A stretch of 64,000 bases of DNA from Imbricaverruca yamaguchii (taxonomy: Eukaryota > Arthropoda > Thecostraca > Neoverrucidae), in the NCBI GenBank assembly GCA_034440575.1, contig JAOTOL010001363.1, positions 557,501 through 621,500 of the forward strand. The letters are read 5' to 3'. The notes under the pieces were generated by a model, which saw nothing but the letters and a program-made list of their open reading frames with translations, did no database searches and was not told the DNA's origin. Of the stretch, positions 1-11,240 are shown piece after piece (the first letter of the stretch is position 1; each line of letters starts with the position of its first letter). The position numbers and the translations under genes are program-made.

Positions 1-96
1 CCCACCCCTCCGATTTTTCGCACACAACGCCATATTGTACCGGCAGATATACTACATTTTTGTTCGTACCTACTTAGCAAATGACCGGCGCATTGT
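1..96 (-). repeat. Fragment of the TTAA-foldback family
   Basis: Reverse-complement match to the module at about 960-1050 (cell of the foldback element that follows): shared ccgatttttcg, catattgt, cggc and gaccggcgcattgttt. It is cut by the window edge. Confidence 0.6.
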
Positions 97-2323
97 TTAA
101 CACGCGCCCTGGAGGGCCTCTGAAAATAACGCGCCCTGAAGAGGGGGGGGGGGGGCGGATTCCGCCCCCCTAAAATCTCAGCTCCTATGAAGGCTAGAGC
201 AACGAAATTCACAGGATGGATGGGTACCATAGTGAACTCTATTGTGTGCAAAGTTCATGACCTTAGGTCAATATCTTCAAGGTCAAATGAGGTCAAAACA
301 GCAAAATTTTATGGTTTTGCGTGGCTTGGCTTGTCATTGTTATGTATCGCTGTGGTTGTGTTTAAGTGCTCAAAAATTGGCATTAATGATGTTTTGGACA
401 TTACTAATGATGCAATACAGATGTCAGATCCGCCATTTGACCTCAGGTCACCTATATAGGAGCACTTTATTAGGTCATTACCTGCTCCAGTTACCAGAAC
501 CGGGCTCCCATCCCGACTGCTCCGTTGGGCGGCTCGGCGCAATGGGCTTCGCAAATAAAGGAGTGAAATACATGAATAAAATATGGAAATGCTTAGGCAC
601 ACAATTACAAACAGTATATTTCGGGATGTATAAGGAGTAACATGTAAAGTGACATCAATTGCATGACAGTCATTTGCATTTATGACACATTCCAGTTGAC
701 CAAGTTTGGCTCCATTAGCCTGTCATGAACTTGACCTGACTTGACCTCGGCGACCTAACATGACTTTTAAATTATATAGCATAACAATATGCATCAAACA
801 AGTCGCTAGTGTTGGCAAGAACACTTCCCTATTGCCAATATACGGGAAGCGCATCAGCGCCGATTTTAGTGGTCTGGCGCTGCGAATTGTTTTTACTTTA
901 ACGGCCCCTAACTTGAAAACCTCTCGGCAGATTTCCACTTTTCTTGCTTTAAACAATGCGCCGGTCATTTCTAAGCAGGTACGCTATAAACTTGGCGTAT
1001 ATCGGCCGGCACAATATGGAGTTATGTACGAAAAATCGGAAGGATTGGCGGATTTCGCCATACCCCCTCTAGGGCGTGTGTTAACCTGTTATGAACTTGA
1101 CCTGACTTGACCTCGGTGACTTGACATGACTCTGGAACAATGTAGCATAACAATGTACATCATACAAGTCGCTAGTTTTGCCAAGAACACTTCCTTTTTG
1201 CTAATATACCGGAAGCGCATCAGCGACGATATTTGTGATCTGGCGCTGATAAAATTTGTTGACTTTAGCGACCCCTAACTCGAAACATTTTCGGTCGATG
1301 TTCATTTTTCATACTTCAAACAACGCGCCGGTCATTTATTGGCAGGTACACACACAATGGCGCATATCGGCCGGTAAAATCTGGAGTTATCTTCGAAAAA
1401 CCGGAGGGGTGGGCGGATTTCGCCCCCTCCCCTCCAGGGCGCGTGTTAAAGTAAGACAAACGAAAATCGGCCGAAATGTTTTTAAGTTAGGGGCCGTAAA
1501 AAGTTTTTTTTTTTGAATCGCAGAGCCAGGCCACAAACATATGCGCTGTTGCGCTTCCCGTATATTGGCAGAAGGGAAGTGTTCTTGCCAGCACTAGCGA
1601 CTTGTTTGATGCAAATTGCTAGGCTATGCAATTTAGAAGTTATGTTAGGTCGCCGAGGTCATCACGACAGGCTAATAGAACAAAACTTGGTCCACTGGAA
1701 TGTTGTCATAAATGAAAATGACTGTCATGCGATTGATGTCACTTTGCATATTACTCCCTAGATATCGGGAAATCTACTGTTTGTCATTGTGTGCCTAAGC
1801 GTTTCTATACTTTTTTTTCATGTATCTCACTCCTTTCTTTGCGAAGCCGATTGTGCCGAACCGCCCAACGGAGCAGTCAGGTGAGGCAACCCGCCTCCGG
1901 TAACTGGAGCAGGTAATGAGCTGATAAAGTGCTCCTATATAGGTGACCTGAGGTGAAATGGCGGAACTGGCATATGCATTGCATTATTAGTAATGTCAAA
2001 AAATATCATTAATGCCAATTCTGGAGTATTTAAACACAATCAAGATATCCATGACAATGATAAGCCAAGCGTGGCTTGGCTTATCATTGTTATGGATAGC
2101 TGATAGCAAAACCATAAAAGTTTGCTATTTTGACCTCATTTGACCTTGAAGATATCGAGCTAAGGTCACAACATTTGCGCACAATAGAGTTAACTATCAT
2201 GCCCATCCACCCTTGGAATTTCGTTACTCTAGCCTTAATGGGAACCGAGATCTTAGGGGTGGGGCGGAATCCGCCCCCCTCCAGTGCGCGTAATTTTCAG
2301 AGGCCCTCCAGGGCGCGTGTTAA
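97..2323. mobile_element. TTAA-flanked foldback DNA element (family A)
   Basis: About 2.2 kb bounded by TTAA on both sides (97-100 and 2320-2323). The terminal inverted repeat starts CACGCGCCCTGGAGGGCC and runs several hundred bases: roughly 101-960 is repeated in reverse at 1470-2319. In the middle a 365-bp module (from about 720) is directly repeated from 1088. No coding capacity for a transposase is visible. TTAA target duplication is typical of piggyBac-type elements, so a non-autonomous member of such a family is the likely identity. Confidence 0.75.
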
Positions 2324-2968
2324 TAAAATCTACGTCACTTGGAAACAACTTTGGTTTTTAATTAGTTTGAACAGGATTGGAAAAGGGCGCGATCAAAGGC
2401 GCGGCGTGCTGCCCCTCCCCCCCCCAGCAATAAAAATACACTATATCAAACAATATATTTCGAGATCTTCTCCACGCAAGGGTATAAACTTTCAGCGCGG
2501 AAAGCGCCGAGAACGGGCTATATTTCTTCACATGTTTTGGGAGTCGGACCCCATTAAAACAACCTACTGGCTGCGGCCCACGGCGCCATCATGCATACTT
2601 CAGGCGGGGGAAAAGGCCAAGCAAGTCACGGCGTGCATATGGGATAGAAGTGAATGGTGGTTCCAACCCAATGTGACCCGATTGGACCCGATGAAACCAG
2701 ATCCAAGTCAGCTCTGTCAGCCGGACGTTACGCCTGTGAGAACTTGCCAAGGACTGGAACCAAGCCAATGACATAGATTACAGAAAAGCGTACCACATTG
2801 TTCCTTTTTTGCACCTTGACTTTGACTCACATTTCCTCTAGGGCCAGCGTCATCAGGCGAAGCACAAAGCTAAATGGGTCAAGGTATGTACGTCGGAGAA
2901 TGTCTCAATATGTCGTTGACACACTAATGTTCCCATTAAACACAAATGTGCTGCTTTCTTCCTCTCAC
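2324..2968. other. Intron/flank with a dispersed repeat at about 2360-2560
   Basis: The stretch 2395-2500 matches, in reverse, 12990-13110 (shared gagatcttc-ccacgcaag and neighbours), so it is a dispersed repeat of unknown class. Nothing else is recognised; the long plus-strand ORF here has no family resemblance. Confidence 0.45.
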
Positions 2969-3181
2969 CTCTGCCCACTGGAAGAACAGCTTGCCGGCCG
3001 CGCGCTGCAGGATGTGCGTGCGCTTGGCTCCCGTGATGGGCTTGTTGTGTAGCGGCCCACTGCTCCTGAACAGCGGCAGGTTTAGCTTCATCCAGCCCGG
3101 CCACATGCCTTTGTTGCACCGGTGCACAAAGTGGGCGCACTCCAGGTAAAAGCAGGCGCGTGTCGCCACGGGCACGCCCGG
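2969..3181 (-). CDS. unc80: UNC80 exon E17 (ECAHFVHRCNKG)
   Basis: 213 bp, acceptor gctgatgcag, donor gtgaga. Product: PGVPVATRACFYLECAHFVH, RCNKGMWPGWMKLNLPLF, then HILQRAAGKLFFQWAE. Vertebrate UNC80 has ARAALFLECARFVHRCNRGNWPEWMK followed by AAKLFYQWGD, the clearest single match in the window. Following exons lie left of the window. Confidence 0.96.
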
Positions 3182-3426
3182 CTGCATCAGCGACAGAAAG
3201 ACACCAGTCACACGTAAGTGTACATTGACTTGTCCATCTCGTCTCGCAAACTGCTTCAAGGTGTCATTTTCCAATGAAGCAGTGCATCGTTTTTGTTATT
3301 TCTTCGGAAACAGTAGGACAACAGTAAGTATTCTAACTGACCAGGTATGGCTGACGAACTTGGAACACAGCATGCAAATTTCGGCCTATGATCAACGTCG
3401 AGGTCTAACCCAGATCAACAGCGTAA

Positions 3427-3612
3427 CGGTGGCCTTACCACTGTGAAAGCGGTGGCTTTACCACTGTGAAAGCGGGTGCCCTACCAATGCGAAAGCGATG
3501 GCCTTACCAATGCGAAAGCGGTGGCCTTACCAATGCGAAAGCGGTGGCCCTACCAATGTGGAAACGGTGGCCCTACCAATGTGGAAACGGTGGCCTTACC
3601 AATGTGAAGGCG
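3427..3612 (-). repeat. 23-bp x 8 minisatellite carrying the E16 splice donor
   Basis: Eight units with an exact 23-bp period (ttacca/ctacca at 3435, 3458, 3481, 3504, 3527, 3550, 3573, 3596). On the gene strand each unit contains CA[TG]TG-GTAAGG or CATTG-GTAGGG, that is, a copy of the E16 exon end and donor. The unit nearest the exon is the real junction. Confidence 0.95.
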
Positions 3613-3675
3613 GTAGCGACAAGAGGAGCGTCTGGTACTGTTCCTGGTGCCGCTGACTCCATCAGCAGGCTCATA
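3600..3675 (-). CDS. unc80: UNC80 exon E16 (APGTVPDAPLVA)
   Basis: 76 bp, acceptor tcttctcag, donor gtaagg. Product: MSLLMESAAPGTVPDAPLVA, then TAFTL, matching FQFLLNCCEPGTIPDASILAAALDL. The donor CATTG-GTAAGG is repeated eight times in the abutting 23-bp minisatellite; only the first copy keeps phase with E17. Confidence 0.92.
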
Positions 3676-4071
3676 CTGAGAAGACAGCACTGTTTATTTC
3701 CCGGAGATTACTCAGCAGCCTTGAATTGCATTCATTTGCAACGGCATATGATATACATGCAGGTGATGTTGTTAAGTAAAACCCGTCATCACTGTTTCGA
3801 TCCCAGCAGTGCATGGAAGATGAAAGCACTTCAAGTTGTTTGGGGTGATGGTTTCTCCTGGTCTAATTATCCGTGTAAACATTGCATGATCCCACTGAAA
3901 TGGCTGCATGCGTAGCGACCTGTCAGGTAGCTTATGAACAACACAAACGAAGTTTTTGACAGCGAAACTTTGGCACGGCACAACTTTAGGAAGCGAGCAA
4001 TGCACTACCTGCTGCAATATAACAGCAATGTAGCTGTTGGATTCGTACTAGAAAATGGCAGACCTACGTAC

Positions 4072-4186
4072 ATTTTCATGCCGTTTCTGATGGCTGCTAT
4101 ATTCACCAGACGGCATTCCTTGACGATCATGTACTCGAGACTCTGGGGATAACCGTCGAAGTCCCACGAGTTGTGTCGACTCCGAT
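4072..4186 (-). CDS. unc80: UNC80 exon E15 ([11 protein letters not shown])
   Basis: 115 bp, acceptor ctcttacag, donor gtacgt. Product: [19 protein letters not shown], then [18 protein letters not shown], matching VNLGAIRQGMK of vertebrate UNC80. The overlapping gtaggt six bases on would break the phase with E16, so gtacgt was chosen. A (TA)n microsatellite lies about 70 bp upstream of the acceptor. Confidence 0.9.
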
Positions 4187-4253
4187 CTGTAAGAGCAGAG
4201 CGAGATATTGACCATAATGGTTCCCGAATCGGTGATGATGTGTCACAACAATA

Positions 4254-4286
4254 TATATGTATGTATATATATATATACATATATAG

Positions 4287-4382
<96 letters not shown>

Positions 4383-4438
4383 CTATATATGTATATATAT
4401 ATACATATACATATATTGTTGTGACATATATATATATA
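4254..4438. repeat. (TA)n microsatellite
   Basis: About 180 bp of almost pure TA/TATG repeats within the intron before E15. Confidence 0.97.
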
Positions 4439-4439
4439 T

Positions 4440-4580
4440 ATTGAATAATATCTGGACAAATTAAGCAATAAGTGGCATATAGAGAGAAACTATATTCTCA
4501 CTACAAAGCACATCAACGTTTCGGCCACAGGCCTTCTTTAGGATGAAGTAACTGCAAAGTTACTTATATATTTATATATA
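4440..4580 (-). repeat. Possible Penelope-like/hammerhead remnant
   Basis: On the minus strand the segment around 4515-4550 reads CTAAAGA, a GGCC-TGT-GGCC stem-loop, then GAAACG. This is the layout of the minimal hammerhead ribozyme found in Penelope-like retroelements, with one changed core base (CUGANGA expected). No reverse transcriptase is nearby. The surrounding intron to 5034 shows nothing else. Confidence 0.4.
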
Positions 4581-5034
4581 TCAATAGATATTGATTTCTA
4601 AGCTGATTATGGAAATCTGTAGGAAACTATCGCAAAACATGAGTCTAAATTATGAAATAATAAACTGTACGCAACTGTCTGTTGCCAACTGCTTTGTGTC
4701 ATCTATATCCTAAATATTTTATGTGCACCTGCGCTGTATAACCAGTAGTTTTTTCTCAGTTATAATTACACGACATGCAGCTTTTCGTGTAACTTCCCGT
4801 GTTATGTTAAACCAATGACCTACATAGCCCATCGATTGCTATGTTGCTCACGATGGGGTGTGACATGGTGAGCAAGGGGAGACATGCCCCATAGTCTGGA
4901 GCTGTAACCACTGATGCTACCCTAAGTTATATAGGCGTTGGCTAGAAAGCATGATCCTAGAAAGCAGTTTCGGGCACATCTCCCGGTGTTCGCTATCAGC
5001 AGCTACAGTGCTATGCTGAATCTGCTTCGCATAC

Positions 5035-5129
5035 CTGGCACATCTTCCGGCATGCCTTCTCTGCGACGGCTTCTTCCGAAGGCCAACCTACTAAGGTGGT
5101 CTTCCATCCTCTTCTTCGCTCGGCTCAGA
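5035..5129 (-). CDS. unc80: UNC80 exon E14
   Basis: 95 bp, acceptor aagcctcag, donor gtatgc. Product: LSRAKKRMEDHLSRLAFGRS, then RRREGMPEDVP. Phases agree with E13 and E15. The other frames contain stops close to the junctions. Confidence 0.78.
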
Positions 5130-6330
5130 CTGAGGCTTACGTTCCTGAGGACAGATCAATGTATTGCTGCCCAGCACACCGATTGCTTTGTCACCTTCCC
5201 ACCTCTTGTGCTAGTATGCTGTTTGGCTATTGGCTGGCTTGGCTTGGAAGGATACTGGAGGCACTAGATTAACCTTAGAACTGCTCGGGAGGCGGAACAT
5301 TCCCTCCTCATGGTTGTCAGTGGTAGCCACCAAACATGTAGTACGATCGCAGTCGACTTTGGAATGCCTTCTGGAAGTTCAACAGGGGATCTCATGATGT
5401 TCGATTTTTTGTCACGGGACTCAGTTACCAAACTAGACGAAGTGAAATCTAGGCCAGGGATTCGGAAAAGGGCGATTGTATGATAGTTTTTGAAAAGCTG
5501 GTATCAATGCAGTTTCAAAGATACCTAAAATGTTTGTGTACCGATGTGTAGGTAGTGGTGGATTCGTTCTTTAGGTAATTGTCCAAAGACAAACCCAAAA
5601 ATAATTTAGGTAACCTCATGATACATGCTACAAGGTCAGGTCAAGGTCAAAACTAAACCTTTGTTTGTGCTACGAATTTCCAGCCTAATAATCATAATGC
5701 AAGACCCGTAATGCATACCGTAGAGAGCATGGTTGTCTATAAGTGTGTAGAACGCAGACTACTATCGGGTTGGGTCACGGACGTATGACACATCACGTGT
5801 ACCTGCACCCTCTTCGCGTGACTTTGCTATAAGTATGTACTGCGTCAGGTCACCATCCGGTCCGGTCACGGAGGTATGTTACATATAATGTACCTGTACA
5901 CCTCTTCGCAGAAATGATCAATTATCGATTGCATGCTTGTATTACATAAGTTCATGGATTCTGCATATTTCCATGTATTCACCCTTCCGCGGTCATCCTA
6001 GGTTAATGACCTTAGATGACTGGGGCTGGCATATGTGGATCACCTTTTGCAGACCATTGCCATTATTGTAGTTGTTAACGCTTGATTCGAATTCCGCATT
6101 ATTGAATCCCACCTAATGCCAATATTATCGTAACAAGGAACAGGCCTTCCGTGGTCAGTGGAGAGTTTTCTGTGCCACATTCAAATTCACCGCCCTTTTT
6201 TACAGAAAAGTGCACACAGTGGTGAGTGGTGAGAATTTGAAACGTTTTTCTTTCATCTAGTACTTTCTGAGTGCTAAGAGGGGGTCCAGACAGCGCATTT
6301 TGCCTCCTACATGTGATCTTGACCTTAAAG
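5130..6330. other. Intron, mostly unrecognised
   Basis: Contains two imperfect direct copies of an approximately 85-bp segment (5740-5815 and 5830-5911, sharing ggtcacgga-gtatg, gtacctg and ctcttcgc). No gene or known element is seen. Confidence 0.4.
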
Positions 6331-6335
6331 CATCT

Positions 6336-7140
6336 TATCCCGCGCCGTCTCGGGGTGGGGTCTTCAACGGCCCCCCTCAGGCTTTCGTGGATAATGAACG
6401 CGAAATTTGGCATACCATTTTCTACATCAATTTTACATGTTGTGTTTAACTTCTGAAGTCAAGTTATCTACGGTCACGAGTTAATTTAGGTCAAGTGAGG
6501 TTACCTCCAAAAAAGTTCAACCATCATCACGCTTTAACGGATGCAGATATTTTAATGAAACTTTCAGCGTTTGCTTATCGTTAGGAATGCAACAAAACGT
6601 ACGAGATGAATTTTCACTTTTTCCGCTTTTGACTACTAATTAATGTTGCATTTGCATTTGCATGCAACCTATTGGAATTCAAATCGAAGACTGTGGCTGA
6701 AGTGGGCACTTTTTATTAGGGCAAGTTGACTTCGAACAGCATTTTTTCCGGTCTGCTCTATACATTAGAAAAGGACAAATTAATGAAAACTTGAAAACTC
6801 AAAATTGTAAAATTTCAACAACCACAAAATTGATTTTTGGGCGGCCAAACAATTCCATGGTCCTGGTAGATTTCGCTGTACTTTACTCATTCCAATTTTT
6901 TTCCAAGATATCCTCAAAAATGAACTTCCCAGAGCAAAAAACATAATGTAAGTCATGAAAATCTGGGTCTCCTAGTGACGTCACGTTTGGGATTTTCTTT
7001 TGGGGTGGATCCGGGCCCTGCTCGTCGAGCGCTTTCCGATGACACCTCCTTCATTTTCGTGCGACTCTTAGTTTGGATATTAGATGGTGGTTACTATCTC
7101 TCCCCCCCCCAGAGACGGGGTGTGAGGATCTGGCCGGAGA
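6336..7140 (+). mobile_element. Family B TTAA element, copy B1
   Basis: About 0.8 kb beginning cccgcgccgtctcgg and ending agacggggtgtgaggatct, with an internal ggtcaagtgaggttacctcc and gcgtttgcttatcgttaggaatgcaac shared by copies at 17851, 31345, 31925 and 34847. No coding capacity. Exact outer ends uncertain because the flanking TTAA is not preserved. Confidence 0.7.
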
Positions 7141-7790
7141 GACTTCCAATAAATGGCGGCTTAATATTGATAATACAATAAATGGTGTCACCCGAAGCTC
7201 AGCTGAGTATTTAAGCTACATCGTATCCACAAATGTTATTTCGTCAGTGGCTAGGAGCCGAAAACCGGAATGATCGGAAAAAAGTGGACACAATACATTT
7301 ATACAAATGCATAGTTGAAGGGTGGCGCCTCGCGCCGATGAAAATCACGTTTGTCTACGTGGTTTAGAAGAAAAGTTGAGGGGGTAAAATTTTGCTCCCG
7401 TATTCCGGACAGAAGTAATAGGTCTGCGGGCGGCAGTTCTAGGGTTAAGATTTGCTTGTCCAGGTCCAGCTCTGGCCATTTCGAGACCACGGAATGAAGG
7501 AGAATGAGAAAATATGGTGGGGAGGGTGATAGCTATGGTGGGGTGAGGAGCGAAACACGAGTGCAAGCGGTTGTAGTGTAGTGTGTCTTACAAGAACGAA
7601 TTATATTAGATTCAAAGCCGCACCATATCGAACTCAATATTCCAGTATTTGTTGTATTAAAATAGGCATTTCGGCCTACTCAGGCCATTTCGTGCCGCGA
7701 AATATAAAAAAAATGTTATGCCGCAAAATTCAGATTAGAATTCGTGGAGCAAGTTTGTTTGCCGAGAAAGATAAAAAGTAGTTTGATGAA
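7141..7790. other. Intron, nothing recognised
   Basis: Possibly the untranslated 3' end of the minus-strand LINE that follows, but no motif supports this. Confidence 0.3.
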
Positions 7791-7799
7791 AAAAGGTGT

Positions 7800-10400
7800 T
7801 GATCTCCTAATAGTGTGGGCAAAGAAAAGGGGATGTTGTGTGAACGGCAGTAGTTATCGAAAAGTGTAGTGATCGAAAAGTGTAGTGATCGAAAAGTGTA
7901 TCGAAAAGTGTTTTTCGATGATCATGGTAATGTGGACAGTGTAGAAGAATATGTGAAACTGTAAGGTACGTGTTGCATGATGGGCATGAAGGTCGAGGTG
8001 AAGCTGTGTAAATATATCGATGGATGAGAAAAGTGTGACATATGCGGAGCCGCATTATAATTTTTATTCTTGTCTGCTTTTTTTTTCTTCATATGATGTG
8101 GTCCAGTTATCCATGGCAGGTTTGATGAGACGTAATTGTGTGTGGGTTGTGGTTTCAGTCCATTGTTGGTTCCAAATATGCAGAATTTTCTGTCATATTG
8201 TTGATTGCATCGCGTCAAAATATCGTGGGATTTTTGTGATGTGTGGCAATTGTAATGATTGTTTCGCGAAATGATCTGCTTCGTCGTTTCCTGAGATTCC
8301 ACAGTGACTGGGCACCCACAGTAAGCGGACCATCATGCCCATCAGATGAAGTGTTTCAAGTGCGTCATAAATGTAAATATGGCAATAGTGTGAAAGGGAA
8401 AGTGAAGAAAGGGTTTGAAAGGCAGATTTTGAGTCGAAACGAATGACTGCATTGCGCATGGTGTGACAAATTGAACGATTGCGGATATAGCGAAGGGCTA
8501 TGAGGATGGCGTGCAATTCGGCGATGAGAATGGAGGTCCCGTTTGGCAAGCGATGCTGTTTTGTGTGTGTCCATGAAACAATGGCGCAAATCCCGTGTGA
8601 TTTGCGTCTTTAGATCCATCGGTGAAAACAAAATGAACATGGCGATAACGAGAACGAAATTGATGGAATTTTTGTGTGACGTATTCTGGACAAAGCTGTG
8701 ATTTTGGAGTGGTGGTGAGAAAAAAATGTCCTTCATTCATCTGCCACGGTAGTATAGTTGGTGCAGGAAGAGCAATAATATGTGGAATATTGCATTGGAG
8801 TTGTGTAGAATATGTTCTGATGCGTGAAGCTATGGTAAGGCCGGTTTGCTTTTCGGCGGGACCGAAATATTCGTGGTATAGATTTGGGAGAATTGTAAAC
8901 ATGCGTGTGTGAGGTGGCGTTCTGTAATTAAATGTTTGCGACATACCAATGTATTTGCTCCATTCTTCGGAGAGCTAATGGTGGAACTCCTGATTCGATT
9001 TGTGAAGAAGTGATGGGAGACGTGGTCATTGCACTGAGTGCTATGCGGATGAACTTATTTTGTAAGGCGTCCAAAATTTTCGAAGCGGAGGTACTGCCGC
9101 CTGCGTAAACTACGGAACCATATACTATGATTGGAAGAACCAAGGATTTGTGCAGTTGTAAAAGCGTGTGACGATCGGATCCGAATGCTGAAGACGTAAT
9201 GCAGCGAAATAAATTGAGTCTGTGAACATTTTGGTCTCGATGTGTTGGATGTGTGGAAAGTGTGGACAAAACAATACCAGGGGATTTAAACGAATTTACA
9301 AAAAGGGTATGCACGTGTTTCTGAGGTTAAACGGTGGTTCAGGATGTCGGTTTTGGGAGCGATTTGCTGAATATCATGGTGGCAGATTTTAGGGGCGAAA
9401 ATGTGAAACCATATTTCATTGACCTTTGGTGCATGCTGTCAAGTGCGTTTTGGAGTCTAAACAAGCAATGTTTTTCATTTTTATTTGTGGAACAAATTGC
9501 GCTGTCGCCTCCACAAAAAGAGAGTTTCATATCTGGGGTGACATGTCGGTGAAATTACCGTCAATGAAGATGTTAAATAAAACTGTTGATAAACAGCTTC
9601 CCTGTGATAATCCTTTTTCATGAAATGTAACACGGAAATCGCTGACCGGCAAAGGATATGGAAATGATAGGAACGAGAGGAAAATCCTATGAAAAAATTA
9701 GTTAAATTCCATTTTACGCCGATGTGAAGAAGTTTGGAAATAATGCGGGTTTGCATACTATAACATATGCTTGGCTAATGTCTAAAAATGCTCCGACGGT
9801 GGGATAATGTTTTTTTTTATAACCAAGGCGGATGTCAGTTTCTTATCGAATGAGACGATCTATTTTGTTGTGTCCTTGACGAAAGTCGCATTGAATTGAA
9901 GATAAAAGAAAATTTGTCTCCAGGTACTAGGTCAGTCTTTTGTATAATCATACGTTCGAAAAGTTTTCCTAGACAACCGGTGAGACCGATTGGTCTAAAA
10001 TTGCCGGGGTTGCTGTGATGTTTGTCGGGTTTTGGCATAGGAATGATGAGGGTTTCCTTCCAGGATTCGGGGAAAATATGACCTGACCGTAGTGAATTAC
10101 ATGTTCGTAAGATGCAATGTTTCGTGTCGTCGGATATATGTCTAAAAAAATTAAGCAAATTGTCTGGACTTACTGAAGTATTACCGGCGGATGAGATTGC
10201 AGTATCCAGTTCTGAAATTTGAAAATGGGTATTGTATGTTTCAGTATTGTCAGAATCAAATTGCGGCAAATCCGTGTGAAAAGTATGCTGTGCATTTTGT
10301 AACAAATCCGGTCTGTAGTTGTTATGAGAGCCGTGTGAGCCATGTTGTCCACTATTGTGCTTACTATTGTTTGTGAATCTGGATCTCGTCGTGACGGTAC
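7800..10400 (-). mobile_element. I-like LINE, ORF2 part (RT and RNase H), decayed
   Basis: Reading leftwards: RT start with FPESWKETLIIPMPKPDKH and FRPIGLTGCLGKLFERMI (about 10110-9940); a degenerate active-site box SFCGGDSAIC at about 9500 in place of an F/YxDD; a C-terminal RT region (9314-8930); RNase H blocks FVFTDGSK (about 8610), FDSKSAF and LLWVPSHCGISGNDEADHFA (about 8430-8250); and a terminal zinc-type CPSCNTYLTVSHILLHC (about 7960). RNase H after RT is characteristic of the I superfamily. Several frameshifts and stops make it a pseudogene. Confidence 0.85.
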
Positions 10401-10477
10401 AGCGAGTAGTTGAAAGGATTAAAGTTATACGTATCTGTAGGCAAAAGCATGTTTATTGTAGTGCGATGAGAATAGGT

Positions 10478-10860
10478 GTGAGAATATTGAAAAAGACTTC
10501 CATTTCGGCCCATTTGTATATTCAACTGAAATGATGATCAGAAATGATGCAATTAGAGGCCATAAATTCAAAATTAAAATTAACCACAGCAGAACAAGTT
10601 TAAGACAGACTTTCTTCACCAACAGGGTAGTAGAACACTGGAACCAGCTGCCAGAAACCATTGTCAGTAGCAGCACATTGAACATCTTTAAAAACAGCAT
10701 ATACAATCATTATAAGAATAGAGGGCTTGCTTTTAAGTATTACCGGGAGGGCTGATTGACAGATTTGGTGGGCAACTGGTTGAGTGTACAGAGTGCAACC
10801 AAGAAGGGCCCTTGTGGCTCATAGTTGCGCTAATCTTTTATGTCTTTATGTCTTTATGTC
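10478..10860 (+). mobile_element. L2-like LINE 3' fragment
   Basis: Codes for RNDAIRGHKFKIKINHSR, FFTNRVVEHWNQLPE and SSSTLNIFKNS, the C-terminus of the L2/CR1-type reverse transcriptase, then a 3' UTR shared with copies at 22830, 23925 and 25690. It ends in short tandem copies of the octamer tttatgtc. It is inserted in the I-like LINE, between its ORF1 and ORF2 parts. Confidence 0.88.
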
Positions 10861-11240
10861 AACTATGGCAATTACATTGTAAAATGCAGGCATTTGGAGA
10901 ATATGTATTAATCCCTGTCGGCACCCTTCGGTGCATGCCGAAGCCAAGAGTGTAGCTCTGTCGGGCATGTGCGTTGGGTGCGGATCCACCAGAGCCGTCC
11001 GGCCGACCGGTGACCTTGGAATTGTCATGACGGCCGGCTGGGTTGAGCCGGTCGGGTCACGTGGCTGCCGGCCGGCGCTACACGCACAGGGCTTGGTCGG
11101 CGTCCCACCGAAGTGGAACTTATTTCCCCTGCAGCCGAATGGCTGCGTGGTCTAGCATTCCTCATGGAATTGGCTCGAGTCTGCGGAGTCGGAGTGGTCT
11201 GTGTGTTGGAATCCAGGATGCTTTGTGTCGGTGTGATCAG
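10861..11240. other. GC-rich unassigned segment
   Basis: GC-rich stretch between the L2 fragment and the LINE ORF1. It may belong to the LINE, but the expected endonuclease domain is not found. Confidence 0.3.

Noticed and set aside
2130..2771. 213-codon plus-strand ORF
   Set aside because: Runs from the end of the foldback element into unrelated repeat; no domain and no shared frame with any copy.
3466..3915. 149-codon plus-strand ORF with a repeated AxxMRKRWPYQCE-type motif
   Set aside because: The repeat is the 23-bp minisatellite, and the strand that matters here is minus (E16).
4938..5267. 109-codon plus-strand ORF
   Set aside because: Antisense shadow of UNC80 exon E14.
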